This document shows, one piece after another, positions 21,302 to 30,583 of a stretch of DNA of 64,000 nt (position 1 is its first letter; every line of letters begins with the position of its first letter). Source of the stretch: Bradyrhizobium sp. 195 (GTDB lineage Bacteria > Pseudomonadota > Alphaproteobacteria > Rhizobiales > Xanthobacteraceae); assembly GCF_023101665.1 (NCBI RefSeq), contig NZ_CP082161.1, positions 7,980,501 through 8,044,500 of the forward strand, in the 5' to 3' direction. The position numbers were made by a program, and so were the translations under genes. Below the pieces are notes generated by a model that did no database searches, was not told where the DNA came from, and worked only from the letters and a program-made list of their open reading frames with translations.

Positions 21302-22576
21302 TTACTCCACCGCCAGGATCGTCCCCTCGACCTCACCAAAGCCGACGCGATAGCCGTTGCCCTGGCACCAGCCGCGCATCACGAGGCTGTCGCCGTCTTC
21401 CAGGAATGAGCGTTTCACTCCGCCCGGCAATTCGACCGGCTCGGTGCCGTTCCAGCTGATCTCCAGCAAGCTGCCGCGCTGGTTCTTTTCCGGGCCTGAG
21501 ATCGTACCGCTCCCCAGGAGATCGCCGACATTCATGGCGCAGCCAGAGGAGGCGTGGTGCATGAGCTGCTGCACCGACGACCAGTACATGTACTTGAAAT
21601 TGGTGCGGCCGATGCTCGCGGGCGCATTGCCGCCCGCGGCGCGCAAGGAGACGTCGAGCGCGATGTCGTAGTTCTGCGGCTTCGCCTGTTTGAGATAGTC
21701 GAGCGGCACCGGCTCTTGCTCCGGGCCCTTCAGGCGGAACGGCTCCAGCGCCTCGCGCGTCACCACCCAGGGGCTGATCGATGTCGCGAACGCCTTGGCG
21801 AGGAACGGGCCGAGCGGCACATACTCCCATTGCTGGATGTCGCGCGCGCTCCAGTCGTTGAGCAGCACGAAGCCGAAGATCATCTCCTCGGCCTGTTGCT
21901 CGGTCAGCATGCCGCCCATCGGCGACGGCTGGCCCATCACCACGCCCATCTCCAGCTCGAAATCGAGCCGCTTGCACGGCCCGAAGCTCGGCACGTCCAC
22001 ATTCGGCGGCTTCAGTTGCCCGCGGGGGCGCTTCACGCTCGTGCCTGACACCACGACGGTGGACGCGCGGCCGTTATAGGCGATCGGCATATGCAGCCAA
22101 TTCGGCTGCAGTGCATTGTCCTTGCCGCGGAACATCACGCCGACATTGGTGGCATGTTCTTTCGAGGAATAGAAATCGGTGTAGCCGGAGACCGCGAACG
22201 GCAGATGCAGTCTGGCATCGCGCATCGGCACGAGCGCCTGCTTACGCAGCTCCTCGTTGTCGCGCAGCTCCGGATGGTCGTGTCGCAGCAACTCGCTGAT
22301 GCGGGCACGGTTGTTGCTCCAGACCTTTGGTCCGAGCGCCATGAACGGATTGAGCGAGGGTCCGGAGAAGACGCCAAGCGGGCCGACATCGAGCCGGGAA
22401 TCCTGTTCGAGCTCCCAGAGATCCAGTACGTAATTGCCGATCGCGACGCCGACACGCTGCGTCGGGTTGGCCGCGGTCGAGAACACGCCGTAAGGCAGGT
22501 TCTGGATCGGGAAGTCGGAGGCGGGATCGACGTGGATGAAGGAACGGAGGCTGGGGTCGTTGGGGTGCGTTGTCAC
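21302..22576 (-). CDS. fahA: Fumarylacetoacetase
   Basis: Encodes 424 residues. It cleaves fumarylacetoacetate to fumarate and acetoacetate, the last step of tyrosine and homogentisate breakdown. Family blocks are visible: HATNVGVMFRGKDNALQPNW near 140 (catalytic region), YNGRASTVVVSG near 165, FELEMGVVMG near 205 (metal-binding Glu pair) and LLNDWSARDIQ near 235. GTG at 22576 is the start. It follows hmgA after a palindromic repeat, in the same direction. Confidence 0.95.
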   Translation of the reverse strand: MTTHPNDPSLRSFIHVDPASDFPIQNLPYGVFSTAANPTQRVGVAIGNYVLDLWELEQDSRLDVGPLGVFSGPSLNPFMALGPKVWSNNRARISELLRHDHPELRDNEELRKQALVPMRDARLHLPFAVSGYTDFYSSKEHATNVGVMFRGKDNALQPNWLHMPIAYNGRASTVVVSGTSVKRPRGQLKPPNVDVPSFGPCKRLDFELEMGVVMGQPSPMGGMLTEQQAEEMIFGFVLLNDWSARDIQQWEYVPLGPFLAKAFATSISPWVVTREALEPFRLKGPEQEPVPLDYLKQAKPQNYDIALDVSLRAAGGNAPASIGRTNFKYMYWSSVQQLMHHASSGCAMNVGDLLGSGTISGPEKNQRGSLLEISWNGTEPVELPGGVKRSFLEDGDSLVMRGWCQGNGYRVGFGEVEGTILAVE

Positions 22577-22593
22577 TTTGGCTCCGTCCTATC

Positions 22594-22753
22594 TTCCTTC
22601 TCCCCTTGTGGGAGAAGGTGGCGCGAAGCGCCGGATGAGGGGTTTCTCTCCGCGAATGCAGAAGTAAGAGAGTCACACGCGGAGAGAGACCCCTCACCCG
22701 TCTCGCCGCTTCGCGGCGAGCCACCCTCTCCCACAAGTGGAGAGGGGAAGAAA
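22594..22753. repeat. Palindromic repeat, CTCCCC/GGGAGAAGG family
   Basis: The ends are TTCCTTCTCCCCTTGTGGGA and CTCCCACAAGTGGAGAGGGGAA. Inner arms GGTGGCGCGAAGCGCCGGAT and CCGCTTCGCGGCGAGCCACC pair, and TGAGGGGTTTCTCTCC matches GAGAGACCCCTCA. A second copy lies at 60272. Here it sits within the hmgA-fahA run and could reduce fahA transcription or protect the upstream mRNA. Confidence 0.85.
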
Positions 22754-22755
22754 AG

Positions 22756-24102
22756 CTACGGCTTGCTCGGATCGAACCGCTTCTCGAGACCCTTCCAGCA
22801 ATCCGCGTAATCGTCCTGCAGCGTCGAGGCATTCGCGGCGTGCGCGGTGACGCGTTGCGGGTAGCGAGTCTCGAACATGAAGGCCATGGTGCCGGTCAGC
22901 TTCACCGGTTTCAGCTCGCCGTTGCTGGCGTGCTCGAAGGCGTCGCGGTCCGGGCCGTGCGGCAGCATGCAATTGTGCAGGCTCATGCCGCCGGGGACGA
23001 AGCCTTGCGGCTTGGCGTCATAGACGCCGTAGATCAGGCCCATGAACTCGCTCATGATGTTCATGTGATACCAGGGCGGACGGAAGGTGTTGTCGGCGAC
23101 CATCCAGCGTTCGGGGAAGATCACGAAGTCGATATTCGCGGTGCCCGCCGTCTCGGACGGCGAGGTCAGCACCGTGAAGATCGAGGGATCGGGATGGTCG
23201 AACCCGATCGCCCCAACCGGCGAGAAGGTGCGCAGATCGTATTTGTAAGGCGCGTAATTGCCGTGCCATGCGACGACGTCGATCGGCGAATGCGGCAACG
23301 CCGTCTTGAACAGCGAGCCGCCCCATTTCACGTAGAGCTCGGTCGGCGTGTCCTTGTCCTCGTAATGCGCGACAGGGGTGAGGAAGTCGCGCGCATTGGC
23401 GAGACAATTGGCGCCGATCGGCCCGCGCTCGGGCAGCGTGAACGCGCCGCCATAGTTTTCGCAGAGATAGCCGCGCGCCGGGCCGTTCGGGATCTCGACG
23501 CGAAACTTGACGCCGCGCGGGATCACCACGATCTCGCCCGGCTCGGCGTCGATGCGGCCGAACTCGGTGACGAGGCGAAGATTGCCCTGCTGCAGCACGA
23601 ACATCAACTCGCCGTCGGCATTGTAGAAATGCTGGTCCACCATCGATTTGGTGATGAGATAGACATGCGCGGCCATGCCAGCCTGCGTATTCACATCGCC
23701 GGCGGTCGTCATGGTCTGCACGCCCTGGACGAAGGTCACATCATCCTTCGGCAGCGGCGTCGGGTCCCAGCGCATCTGCGCAATCGGCAGATCGTATTCG
23801 TGGCACGGCGCGGAGCGCCACAGTCCGGCATCGACCTTCTCGAAACGCCCGGAATGCTTCACCGAGGGGCGAATACGATAGAGCCAGGAGCGTTCATTGG
23901 TGCCGCGCGGCGCGGTGAAGGGCGAGCCCGAGAGCTGCTCGGCATAGAGGCCATAGGCGCAGCGCTGCGGCGAGTTGCGCCCTATCGGCAGCGCGCCCGG
24001 CAGCGCCTCGGTCTCAAAGCTGTTGCCGAAGCCCGACATATAGCCCGGCGTGACCTGAGCCGAGCTTCGGATGATCTGATCAGGCGAGGTATTGATGTTC
24101 AT
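22756..24102 (-). CDS. hmgA: Homogentisate 1,2-dioxygenase
   Basis: Encodes 448 residues, the normal size. It opens the ring of homogentisate to maleylacetoacetate using Fe(II). The start ATG at 24102 is set by AGGAGGAGGG upstream; longer frames are artefacts. Visible features: [20 protein letters not shown] at the N-terminus, and conserved blocks [20 protein letters not shown] and [18 protein letters not shown] near 330-360, which hold iron ligands; [11 protein letters not shown] near 400. It begins two bases after the MBL gene stop. Confidence 0.96.
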   Translation of the reverse strand: MNINTSPDQIIRSSAQVTPGYMSGFGNSFETEALPGALPIGRNSPQRCAYGLYAEQLSGSPFTAPRGTNERSWLYRIRPSVKHSGRFEKVDAGLWRSAPCHEYDLPIAQMRWDPTPLPKDDVTFVQGVQTMTTAGDVNTQAGMAAHVYLITKSMVDQHFYNADGELMFVLQQGNLRLVTEFGRIDAEPGEIVVIPRGVKFRVEIPNGPARGYLCENYGGAFTLPERGPIGANCLANARDFLTPVAHYEDKDTPTELYVKWGGSLFKTALPHSPIDVVAWHGNYAPYKYDLRTFSPVGAIGFDHPDPSIFTVLTSPSETAGTANIDFVIFPERWMVADNTFRPPWYHMNIMSEFMGLIYGVYDAKPQGFVPGGMSLHNCMLPHGPDRDAFEHASNGELKPVKLTGTMAFMFETRYPQRVTAHAANASTLQDDYADCWKGLEKRFDPSKP

Positions 24103-24104
24103 GA

Positions 24105-25061
24105 CTACCCTCCTCCTTGCAAGGCCGCCCACATTTCCTGGTCGCGCTTGTCGGTCCAGATCACGGGATCGTCGATCCCCGACGCTTCGTCGAAGGCGCG
24201 CGACACGTTGAACGGCAGGCAGTGCTCGTAAATTGCGAAGCTGTGGAATTTCGGATCCATCACCTCGCGCGTTGCCGCCATCGTCTCCTTCAGCGTACGC
24301 CCCTTCGCAACCGAGATTTCGGCCGCACCATAGAGCGAGGTGACGAAGTCGCGCGTCATCGCGATGGCTTCGCGCACCGTGGCTGTACCCTTCAGCGCAT
24401 CGCCGCGGCCGGGCGCGATCGCCTTCGGATTGAAGTTGCGTATCTCGTTCAGCGTCAGCGGCCATTCGCGCAAGTGAGCATCGCCGCAATAGCAGGCCGA
24501 GTGATATTCGATGAGATCGCCGGAGAACATCACCTCAGCGTCCGGCACCCAGGCGACGATGTCGCCGGAGGTGTGACCGGCCCCGAGCTGCATCAGCCGC
24601 ACCTCGCGCTTGCCGAGATAGATCGACATCTCGCCTTCGAAGGTCAACGTCGGCCAGGTCAGGCCGGGAATGCTCTGCGCGTCCTGGAACAGCCGCGGAA
24701 AGCGGCCGTATTCGGAATCCCAATCCTGCTTGCCGCGCTCCTCGATCAGTCGATACGTCTCCTGCGAGGCGACGATGCCTTGCGCCTTGTAAGCGGAGGC
24801 GCCGAGGACGCGCACGGCATGATAGTGCGACAGCACGACATATTTAATCGGCTTGTCGGTGACAGTGCGGACGCGCTCGATCACCTTGTTCGCCATCGCA
24901 GGGGTCGCCTGCGCGTCGAACACCAGGCAGCCGTCGTCGCCGACGATGATTGCGGTGTTCGGATCGCCCTCGGCGGTGAAGGCATAGAGATCGGTACCGA
25001 TCTCGGAGAAGGTGATTGTCTTCTCGGAGAGGTCGCCGGTGGATGCGAAGTTCTTCGCCAT
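24105..25061 (-). CDS. MBL-fold protein with degenerate metal site
   Basis: Encodes 318 residues from the ATG at 25061, with AAGGA seven bases ahead. The metallo-beta-lactamase fold is clear: [19 protein letters not shown] near 36-53, and [28 protein letters not shown] near 165-195. The usual HxHxDH motif is replaced by HYHAVR at residues 79-84, so the Asp and third His for the second metal are missing. Later His and Asp ligands (GHTSGD, SGDL) remain. It lies between DUF2783 and hmgA in a tight operon. A hydrolase or isomerase step in homogentisate breakdown is possible but not shown. Confidence 0.85.
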   Translation of the reverse strand: MAKNFASTGDLSEKTITFSEIGTDLYAFTAEGDPNTAIIVGDDGCLVFDAQATPAMANKVIERVRTVTDKPIKYVVLSHYHAVRVLGASAYKAQGIVASQETYRLIEERGKQDWDSEYGRFPRLFQDAQSIPGLTWPTLTFEGEMSIYLGKREVRLMQLGAGHTSGDIVAWVPDAEVMFSGDLIEYHSACYCGDAHLREWPLTLNEIRNFNPKAIAPGRGDALKGTATVREAIAMTRDFVTSLYGAAEISVAKGRTLKETMAATREVMDPKFHSFAIYEHCLPFNVSRAFDEASGIDDPVIWTDKRDQEMWAALQGGG

Positions 25062-25085
25062 CAATTCGTCCTTCAATTCACGGGG

Positions 25086-25310
25086 TCATTGTTGTTGCTG
25101 TTGCTGCTGCTGGCCGTCGATCATGCGCCGCTTGGCGAGCGTGATCGCCTCGCGCAGCACATCGATGTCGCCGATATGGTTGGCGAGGATCAGCACCAGT
25201 GCTGCGTCTAAGTCGGCGCTCTGCTCCTCCGTGAGACCACGATGGGCCTCGGCGATGGCACGGAAGGCATCGTCAGGTCGCGCGAAGTTGGAGCTGGTGG
25301 AGAGTGGCAT
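25086..25310 (-). CDS. DUF2783 small protein
   Basis: Encodes 74 residues from the ATG at 25310, with GAGG ahead. The sequence FARPDDAFRAIAEAHRGLTE and ALVLILANHIGDIDVLREAI matches the DUF2783 family as I recall it. The last eight residues are all Gln, from a CAG/CAA repeat. It sits between a FAD monooxygenase (its start region overlaps that gene's end) and the MBL gene. It may be a small coupling partner of the monooxygenase, as MhaB is for MhaA in Pseudomonas putida 3-hydroxyphenylacetate 6-hydroxylase; this is inference. Confidence 0.8.
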   Translation of the reverse strand: MPLSTSSNFARPDDAFRAIAEAHRGLTEEQSADLDAALVLILANHIGDIDVLREAITLAKRRMIDGQQQQQQQQ

Positions 25311-25318
25311 GAAAAACC

Positions 25319-26959
25319 TCAATTCAGGCCTTGTGTCAGGCCTTGCGCCCGCGACAGCGCCGCCGCGATCGCCGCCCGCGTCGGATGGCGGAAGCGCGCC
25401 GCGACGTAGCCGTCCGGCCGGAGCAGATAAGCGGCGCCCGGCTCGGCGTCATATCGCTTTGCAACGAGGCCCGCGGGATCGGCAGGTCCGCCCGTGCCGT
25501 CGATGCGGATGTCCTTCACCCCATCGGGCGCAGCGACCGCCGCGCCGTTGCTGAACGACAGCAGCGCAAAGTCCGTTCCACCCGTCCGGAATGCATCCGT
25601 CAAATAGCCGTGCTCGCCCGTACCCATCGCAACGGGGGCATCGAGCATGGAGCAGCCAGGAGCCGGTCCGCCGCGCCACGCATCCGCATCAGGCGACGAC
25701 AACGGCGAATCATAGCTGCACGGCACCGACAGCCTGCCGCCATTGACCATGCGTTTGCCGAACGCCGTCTCCTTGGCGAGCGACAGCACCGCCTTGCGCA
25801 GCCGGGCTTCCTGATGCGAGTTCGGCGCCATGAAATCGGTCGAGCGCGTGGATTCGCGAATGTTCTCGTCGGCGGCCATGCTGCGCTCGGTATGATAGCT
25901 CTCGAGCAGGCTCGCGGGCGAGGCGCCGCGCAGCACGCGGTCGAGCTTCCAGGACAGATTTTCGGCGTCCTCGAGTCCGGAATTGGCGCCGCGCGCGCCG
26001 AACGGCGAAACCTGATGCGCGGAGTCGCCCGCGAAGATCACACGGCCATGGATGAAGCGGTCCATCCGCCGACACTGGAATTTGTACAGCGAGATCCACT
26101 CGAACTCGAACTTGTCGTGCCCGAGCATGCGGGCGATCCGCGGCCGCACGTTCTCCGGCTTCTTCTCGACGACTGGGTCGGCGTAACGATTGAGCTGGAG
26201 ATCGATGCGCCAGACATCGTCGGGCTGCCGGTGCAGAAGCGCCGAGCGTCCCGCATGGAATGGCGGATCGAACCAGAACCAGCGCTCGGTCGGAAATTCC
26301 GCGGTCATCTTGACGTCGGCGATCAGGAACTGATCCTCGAACACCTGTCCCGCGAACTTGGCGCCGACCATCTGCCGCAGCGAGGAGCGCGCGCCGTCGC
26401 AGGCGATGACATATTGCGCGTGCAGGCGATAGGCGCCCTCAGGCGTTTCGATCGTCAACAGGGCGGAATCGTTGCGCTGCTCCAGCGCCGTCACCTTGTT
26501 GCGCCAGCGCAGGTCGATCTCGGGCAGATCCTGGATGCGATCGACCAGATAGGCCTCGGCGTAGTATTGCTGCAGATTGATGAAGGCGGGCCGCTTGTGG
26601 CCGTCCTCGGGCAGGAGGTTGAACTGGTAGAGCTGAGAGTCCCCGTGGAAGATGCGGCCGACGCTCCACACCACGCCCTTGGCGACCATGCGGTCACCGA
26701 CGCCGAGCCGGTCCCAATATTCCAGCGACCTCTTCGAGAAGCAGATCGCGCGGGAGCCCTCGCCGATGCGGTCGGCGTCGTCGAGAAGGACGACGCGCTG
26801 GCCGCGCTGGGCGAGATCGATCGCGAGCGACAGCCCGACCGGGCCGGCGCCGACAACCACGACCGGATGCTCGGCCGGGCTTTGGCCAGCGCGGTCCTGA
26901 TCGGGATGGCGGCGATAACCGAACTGGGCTTTGGCCTGATGCGTCTTGGCCTGCGCCAT
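25319..26959 (-). CDS. FAD-dependent aromatic monooxygenase (MhpA/PheA/TfdB type)
   Basis: Encodes 546 residues. FAD-binding motifs are present: VVVVGAGPVGLSLAIDLAQRG near 33-53 (GxGxxG), CDGARSS near 190 (DG motif) and GRVIFAGDSAHQVSPFGARG near 305 (GD motif). A C-terminal thioredoxin-like region typical of MhpA relatives follows. It would hydroxylate a phenolic acid using NAD(P)H and oxygen. GAGGA before the ATG. It leads a run with DUF2783, MBL and hmgA, suggesting a route into homogentisate, and is divergent from the MarR gene. Confidence 0.9.
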   Translation of the reverse strand: MAQAKTHQAKAQFGYRRHPDQDRAGQSPAEHPVVVVGAGPVGLSLAIDLAQRGQRVVLLDDADRIGEGSRAICFSKRSLEYWDRLGVGDRMVAKGVVWSVGRIFHGDSQLYQFNLLPEDGHKRPAFINLQQYYAEAYLVDRIQDLPEIDLRWRNKVTALEQRNDSALLTIETPEGAYRLHAQYVIACDGARSSLRQMVGAKFAGQVFEDQFLIADVKMTAEFPTERWFWFDPPFHAGRSALLHRQPDDVWRIDLQLNRYADPVVEKKPENVRPRIARMLGHDKFEFEWISLYKFQCRRMDRFIHGRVIFAGDSAHQVSPFGARGANSGLEDAENLSWKLDRVLRGASPASLLESYHTERSMAADENIRESTRSTDFMAPNSHQEARLRKAVLSLAKETAFGKRMVNGGRLSVPCSYDSPLSSPDADAWRGGPAPGCSMLDAPVAMGTGEHGYLTDAFRTGGTDFALLSFSNGAAVAAPDGVKDIRIDGTGGPADPAGLVAKRYDAEPGAAYLLRPDGYVAARFRHPTRAAIAAALSRAQGLTQGLN

Positions 26960-27069
26960 ACACTATCCTCGGCTCTGGTCAGGACTGGACCGATCTGCTA
27001 GATAGTCTCACGTGCAACTATTTTGGACCGGAGCCGGCCGGCCGTCAACTGGAATTCGGAGCGCGCTCC

Positions 27070-27609
27070 TTGGCGAGAACCAGCGACATCGCATTGAAGG
27101 CCCGCGAAGCCGATGAGGCTTCTGCGCGGCCAAAGGCACGACTCGACCTGTTCAAGTTCGTCCCGTTCCGCCTCAACCGGCTCGCGGCCGAGGTCAGTTC
27201 CGCGCTCTCGGTCGAGTATCAGGAACGGCATGGTCTCGACATTCCGGCCTGGCGCGTGATCGCCACGCTCGGGTTCCGCAACGATGCCTGCAGCGCGCAG
27301 TACATCGCGCAATGCACCCGCACGCACAAATCGACCATCAGCCGGGCTGTGACGACGTTGCTGCATCAGGAGTTGATCGAGCGGGTCGAGAACGAAGCCG
27401 ACCGCCGCGAATTCCGCCTGCAACTGACGAAGAAGGGCCGCGCGCTCTACGAAGAGCTGTTCCCGCAATTGCTGCGGCGGGAAGACGAAATCCTCGCCTG
27501 CCTCTCCGCGCAGGAGCGCAAGCAGCTCGCGGCGCTGCTCGGCAAGATCGAGCAGAGCCTCGATCTGATCCAGACCAGCGAAGAGGCCGACGCGAAGCAG
27601 GCGTACTGA
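27070..27609 (+). CDS. MarR family transcriptional regulator
   Basis: Encodes 179 residues from a TTG at 27070; no in-frame ATG exists near the start. The winged HTH spans residues 50-120: AWRVIATLGF, AQYIAQCTRTHKSTISRAVT (recognition helix) and the wing VENEADRREFRLQLTKKG. Such proteins respond to aromatic acids. It is divergent from the FAD monooxygenase with about 110 bases between, so it most likely represses the monooxygenase-DUF2783-MBL-hmgA operon. Confidence 0.93.
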   Translation: MARTSDIALKAREADEASARPKARLDLFKFVPFRLNRLAAEVSSALSVEYQERHGLDIPAWRVIATLGFRNDACSAQYIAQCTRTHKSTISRAVTTLLHQELIERVENEADRREFRLQLTKKGRALYEELFPQLLRREDEILACLSAQERKQLAALLGKIEQSLDLIQTSEEADAKQAY

Positions 27610-27638
27610 TTGAGTCGCCCGCGGGTAGCGCCAGCCCC

Positions 27639-27685
27639 GTTCATCCTTCGAGGGCCGCTGAATAAGCGGCCACCTCAGGGTGACG
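27639..27685. repeat. Short palindromic repeat
   Basis: TTCATCCTTCGAGGGCCGCT and AGCGGCCACCTCAGGGTGACGG form an imperfect hairpin between the MarR gene and the convergent lactonase-like gene. It belongs to the ATCCTTCGAG family, with a larger copy near 45048. Confidence 0.6.
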
Positions 27686-27713
27686 GCGATGGGGTCGCGC
27701 TCGCTTTACGCCG

Positions 27714-28520
27714 TCACTTCGCAAACGACCGCGACGGCGGCAGGTGCAGCGCCCAGGCCTCGACCTTGTCGCTGGCGCGCGGATAGATCTCCGTCACGAT
27801 CGGATCGTGTCCGGGGATGAATCGATCGGGGTGGCCGGCGAGGCGCTCGATCGTCTCCCAACCCACCGCCATGTCGCCGACATTGTAGACGATCGGGAAC
27901 GGGCTGCGCCGCTGCAGATTGGCGTAATAATGCGCGGCATCGGACGCCAGCACCACCGGTCCACGCGCGGTTTCGACCTTGACCACCTGCAAGCCGTCGG
28001 AATGACCGCCAACACGATGCACGGTGACGCCGGACGCGACCTCGCCGTCGCCGGAGTAAAACGTGACACGCTCGCCATAGACGTGGCGCACCATCTGCGT
28101 GACGTGCTCGACCGAGAACGGATGGCGCAGCAGGCCGTTGCACATGCAGCGGCCGGTCGCGTAAGCCATCTCGCGCTCCTGCAGATGGAAGCGCGCATTC
28201 GGGAAGCGATCGAGATTACCGGCGTGGTCGTAATGCAGATGCGTCACGATGACGTCGCGAATGTTTGACGCCGCAACGCCAAAGCGCTCCAGCGCATCGA
28301 CCGGATTGAGCGTCAGCTTGCGCGCCCGCGCGCTCGCCTCCTCGGCATTGAAGCCGGTGTCGACCAAGATGTCGCGGCCGCCCCCGCGGATCAGCCAGAC
28401 GAAATAGTCAAGGTCCTGCGCCGCGCTGTCATGCGGATCGGGCTGAAGGAAGTTCATGCTGGGGGTGCGCGGCGACATCGTCGCATAGCGCAGGGCGTAG
28501 ATTTCGTAGGCGTTTCCCAT
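27714..28520 (-). CDS. N-acyl homoserine lactonase family MBL-fold hydrolase (AttM-like)
   Basis: Encodes 268 residues from the ATG at 28520 (AAGAA ahead); an ORF up to 28598 reads through unlikely sequence. The intact metal motif is HLHYDHAGN near residue 110, with further ligands in VGGHSDG near 185 and SDAAH near 205, and a C-terminal GHDP near 240. This matches AttM/AiiB lactonases that open acyl-homoserine lactone rings, a quorum-quenching role, though related enzymes act on other lactones. It stands alone and diverges from the caspase-like gene. Confidence 0.85.
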   Translation of the reverse strand: MGNAYEIYALRYATMSPRTPSMNFLQPDPHDSAAQDLDYFVWLIRGGGRDILVDTGFNAEEASARARKLTLNPVDALERFGVAASNIRDVIVTHLHYDHAGNLDRFPNARFHLQEREMAYATGRCMCNGLLRHPFSVEHVTQMVRHVYGERVTFYSGDGEVASGVTVHRVGGHSDGLQVVKVETARGPVVLASDAAHYYANLQRRSPFPIVYNVGDMAVGWETIERLAGHPDRFIPGHDPIVTEIYPRASDKVEAWALHLPPSRSFAK

Positions 28521-28900
28521 GATTCTTGCTTTTTTGCTTTGCTTTTCTGAGTGGACCTTCCGGGACGATCCTGCGCAGCAAGCCATTGTCCGCTGCAAAG
28601 GTCAAACGCTTCGCGGCGCGAGGGAGCAGGCCTTCAACGTGAGACCAATCACATTTTCGTCGCCATGGAGGTCCTAACGTGCCGCCGGTAAAATCGAGCC
28701 GGATCACGTCGAGCACAAACATGACAGACTGCTTATCCCCCTTGCGGCGCACCCGGACGTTGCGGTCAATCGTCGCGATAACGCCGAATCTCCAAGTGGT
28801 TGACGCCCCCCGTCCCCGGTTTGATAATGCAGGAAGCGTAAGTTAAGGTCGCCGCGGCGCAAGCTGGGAACGGCGCCTTTTTGGCTGGACCGCGCTGAAT
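28521..28900. other. Divergent intergenic region
   Basis: 380 bases between the divergent lactonase and caspase-like genes. No coding signal, terminator or obvious repeat was found. It should hold both promoters. Short open frames on the reverse strand have no recognisable features. Confidence 0.35.
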
Positions 28901-30439
28901 ATGAAAATTCGCTTCTTTTTTCTTCTACCCTTGCTCATCTCACTCGTCCCGACTGCTCCATCGCTTGCGGCCGGTGACCGTTTTGCGTTGGTCATCGGCA
29001 ATGCCAAATATCCGGACGCGGATGCCCCGCTGAAGGAACCGATCAACGATGCGCGCAACGTCGCCGACGAGCTCAAGCGCGACGGCTTTGCCGTCGAGAT
29101 CGGCGAGAATCTGACCGGCGACGGCATGCGCCGCGCCTTCGACAAGCTCTACGGCAAGATCAAGCCGGGATCGGTGGCGCTGGTGTTTTTCAGCGGCTTC
29201 GGCATCCAATCGGCGCGCCAGAGCTACATGCTGCCGATCGATGCGCAGATCTGGACGGAATCCGACGTGCGCCGCGACGGTTTCAGCCTCGAGACCGTTC
29301 TCGGCGAGCTCAATACCCGCGGCGCCGGCGTGAAGATCGCGCTGATCGACGCCTCCAGGCGGAACCCGTTCGAGCGCCGGTTCCGCAGCTTCTCGGCCGG
29401 CCTGACCCCGGTCATCGCGCCGAACGGCACGCTGGTGATGTATTCGGCCGCGCTGGCCTCGGTGGTCTCGGACGCCGGTGGCGATCACAGCCTGTTCGTC
29501 CAGGAGCTCCTCAAGGAAATCCGCGTCCCCGACCTGATGGCCGAGGAGACTTTGAACCGGACCAAGATGGGCGTCACCCGCGCTTCCCGCGGCGAGCAGG
29601 TGCCGTGGATATCCTCTTCATTGGCCGAAGATTTCTCGTTCAGCCCGGGAGCCGGCGGATCGCGTCCGGCACCGGCGACGCCGCCTGCGCCTCCCGCGCC
29701 GCCGCCGGTCGTCGCCAACAACCCGCCGCCGCCCGCGCCGCCGACACCGCCTCCGCCGCCGAAGCCGGCCGACACCGCTGCGGCACCTGCGCCTGCGCCT
29801 GCTCCGCCACCTGCGCCTGTTCCCGCGCCGGCCCCGAAGCCTCAGGTCGAGGCCGCCCTGCCTCCGCCGCCACCGCCGGTGAAACCGATCGACCCCGCTC
29901 CGGCGCCGAGCACGGACAGCGGGCCGAGTGCCGCCGCCCTGGCCGACGATCCCACGATCAAGAGCCTGACCTCCAAGATTGCCGCCAATCCGGACGACGT
30001 GAACGCGCTGTACCGGCGTGGCCAGGTCTATGCCAGCAAGGGTGCCTACAACCTCGCCATCAAGGATTTTGACGACACGCTCCGGATCAACACCAAGGAT
30101 GTCGAGGCGCTGAATAACCGCTGCTGGACCCGCACCGTCGTTGGCGACCTCCAGGGCGCGCTGAAGGATTGCAACGAGGCGTTGCGGCTGCGGCCGAACT
30201 TCGTCGATGCGCTGGATAGCCGGGGGCTCGTCAACCTCAAGTCGGGCGCGGTCAAGAATGCCATCGCCGATTTCGACGCAGCCCTGAAGATCAACCCGCG
30301 CCTGACCTCCTCGCTCTATGGGCGCGGCCTCGCCAAGCAGCGCAACGGCTCCGCCCAGGAAGGCGCGCTCGATATCGCCAACGCCAAGGCGATGGATCCG
30401 AACATCGTTCAGGAGTTCGCAAGCTACGGAGTGCGTTGA
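28901..30439 (+). CDS. Caspase-fold (C14) protein lacking catalytic dyad, with TPR repeats
   Basis: Encodes 512 residues. Residues 1-24 are a signal peptide (LLPLLISLVP to SLAAG). Residues 26-235 form a p20-like caspase fold: RFALVIGNAKYPDA, LVFFSGFGIQ, SYMLPIDAQ, IALIDASRRNPF. Where active proteins have His in GHG and Cys in DAC, this has Phe100 and Ser152, so proteolysis is unlikely. Residues 250-335 are a long Pro/Ala-rich linker, and residues 350-500 hold several TPRs (ALYRRGQVYASKGAYNLAIK). It is probably periplasmic. OmpA and RND genes follow downstream. Confidence 0.9.
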   Translation: MKIRFFFLLPLLISLVPTAPSLAAGDRFALVIGNAKYPDADAPLKEPINDARNVADELKRDGFAVEIGENLTGDGMRRAFDKLYGKIKPGSVALVFFSGFGIQSARQSYMLPIDAQIWTESDVRRDGFSLETVLGELNTRGAGVKIALIDASRRNPFERRFRSFSAGLTPVIAPNGTLVMYSAALASVVSDAGGDHSLFVQELLKEIRVPDLMAEETLNRTKMGVTRASRGEQVPWISSSLAEDFSFSPGAGGSRPAPATPPAPPAPPPVVANNPPPPAPPTPPPPPKPADTAAAPAPAPAPPPAPVPAPAPKPQVEAALPPPPPPVKPIDPAPAPSTDSGPSAAALADDPTIKSLTSKIAANPDDVNALYRRGQVYASKGAYNLAIKDFDDTLRINTKDVEALNNRCWTRTVVGDLQGALKDCNEALRLRPNFVDALDSRGLVNLKSGAVKNAIADFDAALKINPRLTSSLYGRGLAKQRNGSAQEGALDIANAKAMDPNIVQEFASYGVR

Positions 30440-30583
30440 TATTTTTTTGGGTTGAGGCGGTCGACGCCTCGAACCTTGAACAGCCCAAGGAAGACTAATG
30501 GGCGGATGCCGCGACAGGTCTTTTCCGAGGCCTATTGCTGGAAATTGGAAGCACGCAAGCTGGCTGCGCAGGAGGGACTGGCT

